The notes: generated by a model from the sequence alone, not told the origin. A DNA stretch of 64,000 nt from Pseudonocardia parietis (GCF_017876315.1 NZ_JAGINU010000001.1:4030001-4094000), one strand, 5' to 3'; shown: positions 34,403 through 44,994, counted from the stretch's first letter. Numbers and translations are program-made.

Positions 34403-36331
34403 ATGACCGACAGCGACCGCGGCGCGGTCGACCCAGGTGACGCGAACCGCCCGGTGGAGCCCGAGGAGCTGGTTCTCGCAGGCGGGTTCGACCCGGTGAC
34501 CCGCGAACAGTGGCTGGCGGCCGCGGACGCCGTGGTGCGCCGGTCCGGCCGGATCGCCGAGGACGCCGAGCTCGGCGCCGGCGTCGAGACGCTGACCCGC
34601 ACGTCCGCGGACGGCATCCGGGTCGCCCCGCTCTACGCCGCCGAGGACGTCGAGGGGCTGCCGGACACCGGCGTCCCGGGGGCGTGGCCGTTCACCCGCG
34701 GCGCGCGCACCGACGGGCCCGTGCCCGAGGGCTGGGACATCCGCCAGCGCCACGCCGGCACCGACGCAGCGGCGGTCCACGAGGCGGTGCTGGCCGACCT
34801 GGAGTGCGGCGTCAACTCGATCTGGCTGCGGATCGGCGAGGGCGGCGTCCCGATCGACGGCCTCGCCGACGCCCTGGACCGGGTCCACCTGGACCTGGCC
34901 GGGGTGGTCCTGGACGCCGGCGCCGACGCCCTCGAGGCCGCGAACGCCTACCTGGACCTGGCCGCACGCAACGGCATCGAGGACGCGGAGTTCCTCGGCT
35001 CGCTCGGCGTCGACCCGATCGGGCTGCGCGCCCGCGCCGGTGCCGGCCCGGACGTCGCGGGCGTCACCGTCACCGACGTCGTCGACGTCGCCCGGCGGGT
35101 CGCCTCGACCTTCCCGAAGGTCACCGCGCTCACCGTCGACGCAACCGTGATCCGCGAGGCGGGTGGCTCCGACGCCCAGGAGCTCGGCTGGTCGCTGGCC
35201 GCGGGCGTCGCCTACCTGCGCGAGCTGACCGGCGCCGGGCTGGACGTCGCCGCCGCCGCGCGGCTGCTCGAGTTCCGCTACGCCGCCACCCCCGAGCAGT
35301 TCCCGACGATCGCGAAGCTGCGCGCGGCGCGCCGGCTGTGGGCGCGGGTGCTGGAGGCCAGCGGCACCACCGAGGTGCCGCAGCGCCAGCACGCCGTCGT
35401 GTCCGAGGCGCTGTTCTCCCAGCGCGACCCGTGGGTGAACATGCTGCGCGGCACCGTCGCCGGGTTCGCCGCGGGCGTCGGCGGCGCGGACGCGGTCACA
35501 GTGCCGCCGTTCGACGCCGCGCTGGGCGCCTCCGAGCCGTTCTCCCGGCGGATCGCGCGCAACACCCAGACCCTGCTGATCGAGGAGTCGCACCTGGCGC
35601 GGGTCATCGACCCGGGCGGCGGCTCCTGGTACGTCGAGCACCTCACCGACGACCTCGCGCAGGTCGCGTGGGCGTTCTTCCAGGAGATCGAGGCCGCGGG
35701 CGGCGCCGTCGCCGCCCTCGATTCCGGCCTGGTCGCCGGGAAGGTCGCCGAGGTCCGCGCGAAGCGCGAGTCCGACGTGGCCCGCCGGAAGACCCCGCTG
35801 ACCGGCGTCTCCGAGTTCCCGAACCTGGAGGAGAAGCCGGTCGAGCGCGAGCCGCTGCCGGAGCCGGTCGAACGCGGCGGGCTGCCGCTGTACCGGCCGG
35901 CCGAGGCGTACGAGCACCACCGCGACCGCTCCGACGCCGTCCTGGCCGCGGACGGGGCGCGCCCCACGGTCTTCCTGGCGACGCTCGGGCCGCTGGCCGC
36001 CTACACCGCGCGGGCCGGTTTCACCCGCAACCTGCTGGCCGCAGGCGGGATCGACGCCGTCGAGGCCGGCCCGACCGAGTCCGCGCAGGACGTGGTGGAC
36101 GCGTTCGGCGGTGCACCGGCGAACGTCGTCGTGCTGTGCTCGTCGGACGCGCTCTACGACGAGCGGGCCACGGAGACCGCCGCCGCGCTGCGCGAGGCGG
36201 GGGCGTCCCGGGTCCTGCTGGCGGGTAAGCCGAAGGAACAGGTACCTGGCGTGGACGGGTACCTGTTCGCTGGCTGCGACGCACTCGCCGTCATCGACGA
36301 CGTCTACACCGCCCTGGAGGGGTCGAAGTGA
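34403..36331 (+). CDS. mutA: Methylmalonyl-CoA mutase small subunit
   Basis: The 642-residue subunit is homologous to the catalytic chain: TIM barrel in the first two thirds ([60 protein letters not shown]) and a B12-binding-like domain at the end. The DxHxxG cobalamin motif is absent from the C-terminal domain ([20 protein letters not shown]), as expected for the non-catalytic chain. GAGGAG precedes the ATG by about eleven bases. The stop overlaps mutB. The enzyme interconverts methylmalonyl-CoA and succinyl-CoA. Confidence 0.94.
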   Translation: MTDSDRGAVDPGDANRPVEPEELVLAGGFDPVTREQWLAAADAVVRRSGRIAEDAELGAGVETLTRTSADGIRVAPLYAAEDVEGLPDTGVPGAWPFTRGARTDGPVPEGWDIRQRHAGTDAAAVHEAVLADLECGVNSIWLRIGEGGVPIDGLADALDRVHLDLAGVVLDAGADALEAANAYLDLAARNGIEDAEFLGSLGVDPIGLRARAGAGPDVAGVTVTDVVDVARRVASTFPKVTALTVDATVIREAGGSDAQELGWSLAAGVAYLRELTGAGLDVAAAARLLEFRYAATPEQFPTIAKLRAARRLWARVLEASGTTEVPQRQHAVVSEALFSQRDPWVNMLRGTVAGFAAGVGGADAVTVPPFDAALGASEPFSRRIARNTQTLLIEESHLARVIDPGGGSWYVEHLTDDLAQVAWAFFQEIEAAGGAVAALDSGLVAGKVAEVRAKRESDVARRKTPLTGVSEFPNLEEKPVEREPLPEPVERGGLPLYRPAEAYEHHRDRSDAVLAADGARPTVFLATLGPLAAYTARAGFTRNLLAAGGIDAVEAGPTESAQDVVDAFGGAPANVVVLCSSDALYDERATETAAALREAGASRVLLAGKPKEQVPGVDGYLFAGCDALAVIDDVYTALEGSK

Positions 36332-38544
36332 CTTCCATCCCCGACTTCACCTCGGTGCCGCTGGCCTTCGGGGACACGGTCGCCACCCCGGCGTGGTCCG
36401 GCTCCGCGCCGACCTGGGAAGCCCCGGAGGGCATCGGCATCAAGCCGCTCTACACCGCGGCCGACCTCGCCGACGTGGACTTCCTGCGGACCTACCCGGG
36501 GATCACGCCGTACCTGCGCGGGCCGTACCCGACGATGTACACCAACCAGCCGTGGACGGTCCGGCAGTACGCCGGGTTCTCCACCGCGGCCGAGTCGAAC
36601 GCGTTCTACCGGCGCAACCTGGCCGCCGGGCAGAAGGGCCTGTCGATCGCCTTCGACCTGGCCACCCACCGCGGCTACGACTCCGACCACCCGCGGGTCG
36701 CCGGCGACGTCGGCATGGCGGGCGTCGCGATCGACTCGATCCTCGACATGCGCCAGCTGTTCGACGGCATCCCGCTGGACAGGATGTCGGTGTCGATGAC
36801 GATGAACGGCGCCGTGCTCCCGGTGCTCGCCCTCTACATCGTCGCGGCCGAGGAACAGGGCGTGAGCCCCGAGAAGCTGACCGGAACCATTCAGAACGAC
36901 ATTCTGAAGGAGTTCATGGTCCGCAACACCTACATCTACCCGCCGCAGCCGTCGATGCAGATCATCTCCGACATCTTCGGCTACACCAGCGCGAAGATGC
37001 CGAAGTTCAACTCGATCTCGATCTCCGGTTACCACATCCAGGAGGCGGGGGCGACCAACGACCTGGAGCTCGCCTACACCCTGGCCGACGGCGTGGAGTA
37101 CCTGCGGGCCGGTGTCGACGCCGGGCTGGGCATCGACAAGTTCGCGCCGCGGCTGAGCTTCTTCTGGGCGACCGGCATGAACTTCTTCATGGAGGTCGCC
37201 AAGATGCGGGCCGCGCGCCTGCTCTGGTCCAAGCTCGTGCACCGGTTCGATCCGGCCAACGCGAAGTCGCTGTCGCTGCGGACGCACTCGCAGACCTCCG
37301 GCTGGTCGCTGACCGCGCAGGACGTCTACAACAACGTCGTGCGCACCTGCGTCGAGGCGATGGCCGCGACCCAGGGGCACACCCAGTCGCTGCACACCAA
37401 CGCCCTCGACGAGGCGCTCGCGCTGCCCACCGACTTCTCGGCACGGATCGCCCGCAACACCCAGCTGCTGCTGCAGCAGGAGTCGGGCACGACGAACGTC
37501 GTCGACCCGTGGGGTGGCTCCTACTACGTCGAGAAGCTCACCTACGACATCGCGAAGCGCGCGTGGGCCCACATCGACGAGGTGGAGAAGGCAGGCGGCA
37601 TGGCCCAGGCCATCGACGCCGGCATCCCGAAGATGCGCGTCGAGGAGGCCGCGGCCCGTACCCAGGCCCGGATCGACTCCGGCCGCCAGCCGGTGATCGG
37701 GGTCAACAAGTACGTCGTGGGGACCGACGAGCAGATCGACGTGCTCAAGGTCGACAACGCCAACGTGCGCCGCGAACAGCTGGAGAAGCTGCAGAAGCTG
37801 CGGGCCGAGCGCGACGACCGCGCGCTCGACGAGTCGCTGCGCAGGCTGACCGGTGTCGCCGAGAAGATCGCCGAGGGCGGCCCCCGCAGCTTCGAGGACA
37901 ACCTGCTCGGGCTGGCCGTCGACGCGGCCCGCAACAAGGCCACCGTCGGTGAGATCTCCGACGCGCTGGAGAAGGTGTTCGGGCGCCACGCCGGTCAGAT
38001 CCGCATCATCTCCGGTGTGTACTCCGCCGAGGCCGGGCAGAACCCGGCGATCGACCGCGCCCGCGAGCTCGTGTCCGAGTTCGCCGAGCACGAGGGCCGC
38101 CAGCCGCGCATCCTGGTGGCGAAGATGGGTCAGGACGGCCACGACCGCGGCCAGAAGGTGATCTCGACGGCGTTCGCCGACATCGGCTTCGACGTCGACG
38201 TCGGCCCGCTGTTCCAGACCCCGGCCGAGGTCGCGAAGCAGGCCGCCGAGTCCGACGTGCACGTGATCGGCGCCAGCTCGCTGGCCGCGGGTCACCTCAC
38301 GCTGGTCCCGGAGCTGCGCAGCGAGCTCGCCGCGCTGGGGCGCGAGGACATCATGGTCGTCGTCGGCGGGGTCATCCCGCCGGCCGACGTGCCCGAGCTG
38401 CTCGAGATGGGCGCGGCCTCGGTGTTCCCGCCCGGCACGGTCATCGCCGAGGCGGCGGTGGACCTGCTCGGGAAGCTGTCGGCGGAGCTGGGTCACGGCG
38501 AGCCCGGGACACAGACCGGGGCCGGGAGCGTGTTCGCCGACTGA
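36328..38544 (+). CDS. mutB: Methylmalonyl-CoA mutase large (catalytic) subunit
   Basis: The 738-residue adenosylcobalamin enzyme has a substrate barrel with [20 protein letters not shown] and [20 protein letters not shown], and a C-terminal cobalamin domain with [14 protein letters not shown] (DxHxxG), GASSLAAGH (SxL) and VVVGGVIPP (GG). All key motifs are present. The GTG start overlaps the mutA TGA and the stop overlaps the meaB ATG. It links propionate, odd-chain and branched-chain breakdown to the citric acid cycle. Confidence 0.96.
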   Translation: MTSIPDFTSVPLAFGDTVATPAWSGSAPTWEAPEGIGIKPLYTAADLADVDFLRTYPGITPYLRGPYPTMYTNQPWTVRQYAGFSTAAESNAFYRRNLAAGQKGLSIAFDLATHRGYDSDHPRVAGDVGMAGVAIDSILDMRQLFDGIPLDRMSVSMTMNGAVLPVLALYIVAAEEQGVSPEKLTGTIQNDILKEFMVRNTYIYPPQPSMQIISDIFGYTSAKMPKFNSISISGYHIQEAGATNDLELAYTLADGVEYLRAGVDAGLGIDKFAPRLSFFWATGMNFFMEVAKMRAARLLWSKLVHRFDPANAKSLSLRTHSQTSGWSLTAQDVYNNVVRTCVEAMAATQGHTQSLHTNALDEALALPTDFSARIARNTQLLLQQESGTTNVVDPWGGSYYVEKLTYDIAKRAWAHIDEVEKAGGMAQAIDAGIPKMRVEEAAARTQARIDSGRQPVIGVNKYVVGTDEQIDVLKVDNANVRREQLEKLQKLRAERDDRALDESLRRLTGVAEKIAEGGPRSFEDNLLGLAVDAARNKATVGEISDALEKVFGRHAGQIRIISGVYSAEAGQNPAIDRARELVSEFAEHEGRQPRILVAKMGQDGHDRGQKVISTAFADIGFDVDVGPLFQTPAEVAKQAAESDVHVIGASSLAAGHLTLVPELRSELAALGREDIMVVVGGVIPPADVPELLEMGAASVFPPGTVIAEAAVDLLGKLSAELGHGEPGTQTGAGSVFAD

Positions 38545-39527
38545 TGGCTCCCCGGATACCTGATCCCGCCGAACTCGCCCGTGGTGTCCTGGCCGGAGAC
38601 CGCACCCTGCTCGCCCGGGCGATCACGCTCGTCGAGTCGAGCCGGCCCGACCACCAGCAGGCCGCCCAGGAGCTGCTGCTGGAGCTCACGCCGAAGGCGG
38701 GCGCCGCGGTGCGGGTCGGCATCTCCGGCGTGCCCGGCGTGGGGAAGTCCACGTTCATCGAGTCGCTCGGCACCCGGCTCACCCGCCGCGGGCACCGGGT
38801 CGCGGTGCTGGCGGTCGACCCGTCGTCGACCCGGACCCGTGGCTCGATCCTGGGTGACAAGACCCGGATGCCGCGCCTCGCCACCGACCCGGACGCGTTC
38901 GTCCGGCCGTCGCCGTCCGCGGGGACGCTCGGCGGGGTCGCCCGCCGCACCCGGGAGACGATGGTCGTCATGGAGGCCGCGGGCCACGACGTCGTGCTGG
39001 TCGAGACAGTCGGTGTCGGCCAGTCCGAGACGACCGTCGCCGGGATGGTCGACACCTTCCTGTTCCTGACCATCGCCCGCACCGGCGACTCGCTGCAGGG
39101 GATCAAGAAGGGCATCCTCGAGCTGGCCGACGTCGTCGCGGTGAACAAGGCCGACGGTCCCTACGAGCGCGAGGCTCGGGCCGCGGCCCGCGAGCTCGCC
39201 GGGGCGCTGCACATGATGACCCCGACGTCGCAGCACTGGCGCACCCCGGTGATGTCCTGCTCGGCGCAGACCGGGATGGGCCTGGACAAGGTCTGGGACT
39301 CGGTGTGCGAGCACCGCGCGGCCCTGGACAAGGCGGGCGAGCTCGCGACCCGGCGGGCCGACCAGCAGGTCGACTGGATGTGGCAGATGGTGCGCGACCG
39401 CCTGATGGACCGGGTGCGCCACGACCCGGACCTGAAGCAGAAGCTCCCCGAGCTCACCACCGATGTCCGCACCGGCGCCCTCACCCCGACCCTCGCCGCA
39501 CAGTCCATCCTCGACGTCCTGCGCTAG
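38544..39527 (+). CDS. meaB: MeaB-type GTPase, mutase chaperone
   Basis: The 327-residue G3E-family GTPase (ArgK/MeaB) guards methylmalonyl-CoA mutase during cofactor loading and repair. Walker A is GVPGVGKSTF near residue 62. The switch region includes DPSSTRTRGSILGDKTRM and ETVGVGQSE, and the base-recognition motif is NKAD near residue 203. ATG overlaps the mutB stop by one base, the usual mutA-mutB-meaB operon. Confidence 0.95.
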   Translation: MAPRIPDPAELARGVLAGDRTLLARAITLVESSRPDHQQAAQELLLELTPKAGAAVRVGISGVPGVGKSTFIESLGTRLTRRGHRVAVLAVDPSSTRTRGSILGDKTRMPRLATDPDAFVRPSPSAGTLGGVARRTRETMVVMEAAGHDVVLVETVGVGQSETTVAGMVDTFLFLTIARTGDSLQGIKKGILELADVVAVNKADGPYEREARAAARELAGALHMMTPTSQHWRTPVMSCSAQTGMGLDKVWDSVCEHRAALDKAGELATRRADQQVDWMWQMVRDRLMDRVRHDPDLKQKLPELTTDVRTGALTPTLAAQSILDVLR

Positions 39528-39547
39528 CCTCACACCCCTTCCCACCA

Positions 39548-39595
39548 CCTCACACCTGCTGCAGCGGGTGTGCGGCGCAGCGAACGGGTGTGAGG
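39548..39595. repeat. Inverted repeat after meaB
   Basis: CCTCACACC at 39548-39556 and GGTGTGAGG at 39587-39595 are exact inverse complements. The 30-base loop contains a further GGTGTG. A third CTCACACC lies just after the meaB stop (39530). It could be a terminator for the mut operon, although there is no T-run, or a repeated operator near the next gene. Confidence 0.5.
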
Positions 39596-39665
39596 CAGCG
39601 GTCCACCCGGACGCGCGCCGGTGAGCGCCGCGGGTGGGGCCGGTCGGTGGCTAGGTTCGGTTGTC

Positions 39666-40790
39666 GTGAACGACCGGATCGTCCCTGCCGTCCTCGCCAT
39701 CGCCTTCGGGGCGGCACTGATGCTCGCGGTGCTCGTGCCCGTCGTCGCGCTGTCGTACCGGCGGCGGGGCCGGTTCGGCCCGCGCGAGCTGCTCATGGTG
39801 GGCACCGTCCCGGTCTACGGGCTGGCGATCCTGACCTACACGCTGCTCCCGTTGCCGCAGGTGGATGCGGCGTTCTGTGCCGGGCGCTCCGCCGCGGACG
39901 TGTTGCAGACCCGCCCGTTCCAGTTCGTCGCCGACATCGCGCGGATCGCGTCCCGGCAGGATGCGGGCGGGATGCGGGCCTGGATCGCCAACGGCGCGGT
40001 GCAGCAGGTCGTGCTCAGCGTGGTGCTGTTCGCACCGCTCGGATGGCTGCTGCGCGGCCCGTTCCACCGCTCCCTGCCGGTGACCGTCGTGGCCGGGTTC
40101 GGGGTGTCGTTGCTGGTCGAGATCACCCAGTACACCGGCAACTGGTTCCTGTTCCCGTGCGCCTACCGGGTCGCCGACGTCGACGACCTGATCGCGAACA
40201 CGGCGGGTGCCCTGCTCGGCGCGCTGGCCGCGACGCTGCTGTGGTCCCGGCGGTCGGCCGCGGCAGGCGATCCCGGACGGCCGACTCCGGTGACCGTGGG
40301 ACGGCGGATGCTGGGTGCGGTGTGCGACGTGGTCGCGGTGTGGGCCTCGGGTGCGCTCCTCGGGGCGGTCCTGGTGGCCGGGACCTCGTTCACCCTCGGC
40401 GGGCTCCTGGGGCCGTTGCCCGACTGGTACGAGGGCGCGCGGGAGCTCGTCGGGTACTGGGTACCGCTGGTCCTGTTCCTGGCCATCCCGCTCGCCGGGG
40501 CCGGTGGGACGATCGGCCAGCGGGCCGTGCGGCTGCGCCCCGCCCGGCCGGACGGCGGTGTGCCCTCGCGCGGGCGGCGGCTGCTGCGCGTTCTGCTCGG
40601 CACCGGCGGGCTGCTCCTGCTGTCCGGCCCGAGCGGCGCGCTCGGCCTGCTCGGGCTGGTGTGGGGTGTGGCGAGCCTCGTGGGCCTGTTCCGCACCACC
40701 GGGCACACCGGCCTGGCCGGGCGGATCACCGGGCTGATCATGGTCGACGAGCGGGCGCGGGTGCAGGAGCAGCTCGATGCCCGGCCATGA
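39666..40790 (+). CDS. VanZ-RDD fusion membrane protein
   Basis: The protein has about 374 residues and eight or more membrane segments. The N-terminal half is VanZ-like: LAILTYTLLPLP, VVLFAPLGWLLRG and VEITQYTGNWFLFPCAYRVA, followed by DVDDLIANTAGALLG. The C-terminal half from about residue 220 is RDD-like: GRRMLGAVCDVVAVWASGAL with the Arg-Asp pattern and GGTIGQRAVRLRP. Both parts are of unclear function; VanZ relatives can lower teicoplanin sensitivity. The frame opens at 39621; I chose GTG 39666 just before the first helix. No strong ribosome site. Confidence 0.78.
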   Translation: MNDRIVPAVLAIAFGAALMLAVLVPVVALSYRRRGRFGPRELLMVGTVPVYGLAILTYTLLPLPQVDAAFCAGRSAADVLQTRPFQFVADIARIASRQDAGGMRAWIANGAVQQVVLSVVLFAPLGWLLRGPFHRSLPVTVVAGFGVSLLVEITQYTGNWFLFPCAYRVADVDDLIANTAGALLGALAATLLWSRRSAAAGDPGRPTPVTVGRRMLGAVCDVVAVWASGALLGAVLVAGTSFTLGGLLGPLPDWYEGARELVGYWVPLVLFLAIPLAGAGGTIGQRAVRLRPARPDGGVPSRGRRLLRVLLGTGGLLLLSGPSGALGLLGLVWGVASLVGLFRTTGHTGLAGRITGLIMVDERARVQEQLDARP

Positions 40791-40867
40791 TCGGGGAGTC
40801 GTGCAGGATACGTGCCGGATATGGCACCGATCCTGCACGACCCGCTGATCACACCGTGCCCGCCGGC

Positions 40868-41623
40868 TCACCCGGCACGGGCCGCCGCGAGCTGCTCGGT
40901 GAGCGCCGCCCGCAGGATCGCGTGCTCGGCGGCGAGCATCGTGAACGTGGCGCCCAGCTCCCGGAACCGGCGGGCGTGCGCGGGGGAGTCGGAGTAGACC
41001 CCCGCCGGTACGCCCGCGGCCGCGCACCGGGCGAGGATCCCGCCGACGAGCTCGCCGTACTCGCCGGAGCGGGGGCCGCCCGGGTCCTGCGCGCGCAGCC
41101 CGAACCCGTGGGCCAGCGCCAGGTCCGACGGGCCGACGAACACCGCGTCGACACCCTCGACGGCGAGGATCTCCTCCAGGTTCGCCACCGCCGCGACCGT
41201 CTCCACCATCACCACGCACCGGCCGGACGACAGCGGGTCACGGCCCAGCCAGGACGGCCGCACCGGCCCGAAGCTGCGGATGCCCGCCGGCGGGTACCGG
41301 CACGCGGCGACGGCGGCCGCGGCCTGCCCGGCGGTGTCCACCAGCGGGACGAGCACCCCGTCCGCGCCCCGGTCCAGGGCCCGCCCGATCGCCTCCGGAC
41401 CGTGCCCGGGCACCCGGACCAGCGAGCGCGTGCCGGAGGCGGTGAGTGCCTGCAGCATGCCGAGCACGGTGTCGTCGCCGATCAGCCCGTGCTGGGTGTC
41501 CACGCAGACCAGGTCGAAGCCGGCCGAGCCGACCACCTCGGCGACGGCGGACGACGGTAGCTGCAGCCAGCCGCCGACGGCGCCGCCGGTGAACATCGGG
41601 TCCGGGGTACGCACATCGCTCAT
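40868..41623 (-). CDS. HpcH/HpaI-type aldolase
   Basis: The 251-residue class II pyruvate aldolase family protein forms a TIM barrel. The patterns FDLVCVDTQHGL near residue 37, VRVPGHGPEAIGRALDRGAD, VMVETVAAVANLEEI (metal-ligand glutamate) and FVGPSDLALAHGF (metal-ligand aspartate) are all present. It would cleave or form 2-keto-3-deoxy or 2,4-dihydroxy acids; the substrate cannot be told. It is divergent from the dehydrogenase at 41678, only 54 bases away. Confidence 0.87.
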   Translation of the reverse strand: MSDVRTPDPMFTGGAVGGWLQLPSSAVAEVVGSAGFDLVCVDTQHGLIGDDTVLGMLQALTASGTRSLVRVPGHGPEAIGRALDRGADGVLVPLVDTAGQAAAAVAACRYPPAGIRSFGPVRPSWLGRDPLSSGRCVVMVETVAAVANLEEILAVEGVDAVFVGPSDLALAHGFGLRAQDPGGPRSGEYGELVGGILARCAAAGVPAGVYSDSPAHARRFRELGATFTMLAAEHAILRAALTEQLAAARAG

Positions 41624-41677
41624 GGGCCGACCGTGCCCGGCGCGGGCGCGACACGCCAGTGCGGCATCATCGGCGCC

Positions 41678-42289
41678 ATGTCGTCGCTACCGTCGCGCCC
41701 GGTGGTCGGGATCCTGCACCCCGGCGTGATGGGGGCCGCGCTCGGCTCGGCGCTCAAGGCCCGGGCCGGTGCGGTGATCTGGGCGGACGCCGGGCGCACG
41801 CACACCACCGCGAAGCGCGCCGAGCTCGCCGACCTCATCGCCGTGCCGGACGTCGGTGACCTCGCCGCACGCTCCGACGTCATCGTCTCGGTCTGCCCGC
41901 CGGACGCCGCCTTCGAGGTCGCCCGGGAGGTGGTCGCGGGCCTCGCGAACAGGTCCGACCCGCCGCTCTACGTGGAAGCGAACACGATCACCCCGGACGC
42001 CGTGCGGGAGATCGCGTCCGCGCTGGCCGGGCGGGCCACCGTCTGCGACGCCGTGCTGCACGGCCCGCCCGCCTGGGAGCGCGGGACGACCGTGCTGTGG
42101 CTGGCCGGCCCGGGCGCCGACGCCGTCGCCGGGCTGCTCGAGGGCAGCCCGTTCGACGCCCGGGTGCTCGGGACCGGCCCCGGTGACGTCGGCGCCGCGA
42201 GCGGGCTCGCGGCGTCAGCTCACGCCGCGACCGACCCGTGCGGGTCGAGCACGAACTTGCGGGCCACCCCGCCGTCGAACTCCTGGTAG
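41678..42289 (+). pseudogene. Truncated NAD-binding 6-phosphogluconate dehydrogenase-like protein
   Basis: The N-terminal Rossmann domain is intact: VVGILHPGVMGAALGSALKA, then DVIVSVCPPDAAFEVARE and YVEANTITPDAVREIA. Related proteins continue with a DUF1932-type helical domain of about 70-100 residues. Here family-like sequence stops at GDVGAASGLA (about 42215) and the frame runs for some 25 codons antisense into the 3' end of the formaldehyde dehydrogenase gene. The C-terminal domain has been deleted at that junction. Probably non-functional. Confidence 0.65.
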
Positions 42290-43434
42290 CCGCGCGGCGC
42301 GTCGTCCAGGGAGATCGTCGTCGCGTTGACCGCCTTCGCGATCTGCGCCCGGCCGCTCAGGATCGCGTTCATCAGCTGCCGGTTGTACTTCTTCACCGGG
42401 CACTGGCCGGTGGTGAGGCTGTGCGACTTGGCCCAGCCGAGCCCGATCCGGACGCCGAGCGTGCCCTGCTTGGCGCCCTCGTCGACCGCACCGGGGTCCC
42501 CGGTCACGTAGAGCCCGGGGATGCCCAGCGCACCGCCGACCCGGGTGACCTCCATGACGGAGTTCAGCACGGTCGCCGGTGCCTCACCGGCGTCCTTCCC
42601 GTGCCCGCGGGCCTCGAACCCGACGGCGTCGACGGCCGCGTCGACCTCCGGCTCACCGAGCAGCTGCTCGAGCTGTTCGGGCAGCGTCCCGTCGGCGGAC
42701 AGGTCGATCGTCTCGCAGCCGAAGCTGCGGGCCTGCTCCAGCCGCTCGGCGATCATGTCCCCGACGACGACGGTGGCCGCGCCGAGCAGCTGCGCCGCGT
42801 GTGCGGCCGCCAGTCCGACCGGCCCGGCCCCGGCGACGTACACGGTGGAGCCCGTGGTGACGCCCGCGGTGAGGGCGCCGTGGTACCCGGTCGGGAAGAT
42901 GTCGGACAGCATCGTCAGGTCGAGGATCTTCTCCATGGCCTGGTCCCGGTCCGGGAACCGCAGCAGGTTGAAGTCGGCGAACGGCACCATCACGTACTCG
43001 GCCTGGCCGCCGACCCAGCCGCCCATGTCGACGTAGCCGTAGGCGGCGCCGGGGCGGGCCGGGTTGACGTGCAGGCAGACACCGGTCTTGCCCTCGTGAC
43101 ACATCCGGCAGCGCCCGCAGGCGATGTTGAACGGCACCGAGCAGATGTCCCCGGGCTCGACGAACAGCACGTCGTCGCCGACCTCGACGACCTCCCCGGT
43201 GATCTCGTGGCCGAGTGACTGCCCGACCGGTGCGGTGGTGCGACCGCGAACCATGTGCTGGTCGGAGCCGCAGATGTTGGTCGTGACGACCTTGAGGATG
43301 GCCGCGTGCGGGGCCTTCTTCTTGATCTTGAGGCCCTCGACGACCTCGGTCGGCAGTTCCAGTTTCGGGTAGTCGATCGACTCGACGGCGACCTGTCCCG
43401 GTCCCTTGTAGACGACCACGCGGTTGTCGGGCAT
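42220..43434 (-). CDS. fdhA: Glutathione-independent formaldehyde dehydrogenase
   Basis: The 404-residue zinc alcohol dehydrogenase-fold enzyme resembles Pseudomonas putida formaldehyde dismutase/dehydrogenase. The catalytic zinc motif is NICGSDQHMVRG, with GHEITGEVVE. The structural zinc loop is CGRCRMCHEGKTGVC. The nucleotide fold is VYVAGAGPVGLAAAHAAQLL with VGD at the end of the second strand. GAKQGTLGVRIGLGWAKSHS is typical of this subgroup. It oxidises formaldehyde to formate with tightly bound NAD. GGGGAG lies about nine bases before the ATG. Confidence 0.93.
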   Translation of the reverse strand: MPDNRVVVYKGPGQVAVESIDYPKLELPTEVVEGLKIKKKAPHAAILKVVTTNICGSDQHMVRGRTTAPVGQSLGHEITGEVVEVGDDVLFVEPGDICSVPFNIACGRCRMCHEGKTGVCLHVNPARPGAAYGYVDMGGWVGGQAEYVMVPFADFNLLRFPDRDQAMEKILDLTMLSDIFPTGYHGALTAGVTTGSTVYVAGAGPVGLAAAHAAQLLGAATVVVGDMIAERLEQARSFGCETIDLSADGTLPEQLEQLLGEPEVDAAVDAVGFEARGHGKDAGEAPATVLNSVMEVTRVGGALGIPGLYVTGDPGAVDEGAKQGTLGVRIGLGWAKSHSLTTGQCPVKKYNRQLMNAILSGRAQIAKAVNATTISLDDAPRGYQEFDGGVARKFVLDPHGSVAA

Positions 43435-43612
43435 GTGCCTGGCTCCCCTCGATGCCGCAGGCGCCACCCGGGGCCCGGGGGCGCGTGGCGGCGCGTCCGG
43501 GCCTCGCCCCCGTGTGCCGGCCACGTCGCCGGAGCCGACGTTGCCACGCCGGCACCGCTCGCGCCATGGGCCGATCGGCCGTGGAGGGTCGGACGGCCGC
43601 GAATGCCTTGGA

Positions 43613-43684
43613 GACACTGGATGCCCCGGTGACACCGGATGCCCCTGCGGCACCGGATGCTCCGGAGACACCGGCGCCCGGTGT
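43613..43684 (+). repeat. Four 18-base imperfect tandem repeats
   Basis: Units GACACTGGATGCCCCGGT, GACACCGGATGCCCCTGC, GGCACCGGATGCTCCGGA and GACACCGGCGCCCGGTGT follow each other without gaps between fdhA and the acyl-CoA dehydrogenase gene. One frame reads DAP/TP repeats but no gene start or domain supports translation. The remaining roughly 230 bases of this divergent gap show no gene. Confidence 0.7.
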
Positions 43685-43734
43685 GCCCGGCGCGACGACG
43701 GGCGGTGGTCGCGGCGGCGGGCGATACTGCGCGG

Positions 43735-44943
43735 ATGCCCGACGACGACCTCATCGCCCCGCCGGTCCCGGTGCTGACCGCTCCGCACCACACCCCGGAG
43801 CGTGCGGCGCTGCAGGAGCGCACCCGCGAGTTCGCGACGACCCGGGTCCGGCCGGTGGCCGACGAGCTCGACCCGCGCAAGGGCGAGATCCCGCGCTCGC
43901 TGCTCGACGAGATGGGCGAGCTCGGGTACTTCGGCATCACGGTGGGCACCGAGTACGGCGGCCTCGGACTGGGCGCGTTCGAGTACTGCATGGTCGCCGA
44001 GGAGCTGGCCCGGTCCTGGATGAGCGTCGGGTCGATCATCGCCCGCGCCCAGGGCGCCGGTACGAACGTCGCCGACGCCGGCCGCCGCGCCGAGCTGCTG
44101 CGGCGCAGCGCACGCGGCGAGAGGATCGGCGCGATCGCACTGTCCGAGCCCGATGCCGGGTCCGATCTCGCCGCGGTCGAGACGCGCGCGGTGCGCGACG
44201 GCGACGAGTTCGTGCTGACCGGGCACAAGCGCTGGACCGGCAACGCGAAGGCCGCGGACTTCATCCAGGTGCTGGTCCGGACCGACGACCCCGAGCCGGG
44301 GGAGAAGCGCTCGGCGGGGCTGGCGAGCGTCGTCGTCGAGAAGGAGCGCGGCACCTTCCCCGCCGGCCTCACCGGCACCCCGATCGACAAGATCGGCTAC
44401 CACGGGTTCGTCACCTGGGACCTGGAGTTCGACGGTCTGCGCGTCCCGGTCGCCAACCAGCTCGGTGCCGGCGGCGAGGGGTTCGCCGACGCCCAGGCCT
44501 GGCTGAACATCGCCCGCGTGCACACCGCGGCCCGGGCGGTCGGCCTGGCCAGGGCCGCCGTCGAGGACTGCATCGTGTACCTGCAGCAGCGGCGCCAGTT
44601 CTCGCACCCGATCGGCGACTTCCAGGCCGTGCGGTTCACCCTCGCGACGATGGCGGCCCGGGTGGAGCAGGCGCGATCGTTCTACCAGCACGTCGCGCAC
44701 CGGATCGACCAGGGAGAACCCTGTGCGCGGGAGGCGGCGATGGCGAAGCTGGTGGCGACCGAGATGGCAGCGGAGGTCACCGCGGACGGCATCCAGCTGC
44801 ACGGCGGCAACGGCTACACCACCGAGCACCAGGTGGAGCGGCACTGGCGCGACGCCCGGTTGACCACGATCTTCGAGGGCACCAGCGAGATCCAAAAGAA
44901 GATCATCGCCGACCGGTTGCTGCCACGCAGCCCGCTGGGCTGA
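43735..44943 (+). CDS. Acyl-CoA dehydrogenase
   Basis: The 402-residue flavoprotein shows the middle-domain pattern GAIALSEPDAGSDLAAVETR and FVLTGHKRWTGNAKAADF. The C-terminal helical domain has RRQFSHPIGDFQAVRFTLAT and QLHGGNGYTTEHQVERHWRD, then TIFEGTSEIQKKIIADRLL, a canonical ending. The catalytic glutamate lies in the FEGTSEIQ segment. It introduces a double bond into an acyl-CoA; chain length or branching cannot be read. The ATG at 43735 lacks a strong ribosome site. Confidence 0.93.
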   Translation: MPDDDLIAPPVPVLTAPHHTPERAALQERTREFATTRVRPVADELDPRKGEIPRSLLDEMGELGYFGITVGTEYGGLGLGAFEYCMVAEELARSWMSVGSIIARAQGAGTNVADAGRRAELLRRSARGERIGAIALSEPDAGSDLAAVETRAVRDGDEFVLTGHKRWTGNAKAADFIQVLVRTDDPEPGEKRSAGLASVVVEKERGTFPAGLTGTPIDKIGYHGFVTWDLEFDGLRVPVANQLGAGGEGFADAQAWLNIARVHTAARAVGLARAAVEDCIVYLQQRRQFSHPIGDFQAVRFTLATMAARVEQARSFYQHVAHRIDQGEPCAREAAMAKLVATEMAAEVTADGIQLHGGNGYTTEHQVERHWRDARLTTIFEGTSEIQKKIIADRLLPRSPLG

Positions 44944-44994
44944 GCGTGATCGTCGATCTCGAAGGTGCGCCGCGGAACGGATAGCGTGCGGGGC

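Noticed and set aside
36304..38496. A 730-codon minus-strand frame opposite mutB
   Set aside because: mutB is complete with cobalamin motifs; the minus frame shows only shadow composition.
39530..39595. Riboswitch or attenuator between meaB and the VanZ-RDD gene
   Set aside because: Only short inverted CTCACACC/GGTGTGAG repeats are present, with no conserved riboswitch core that I recognise.
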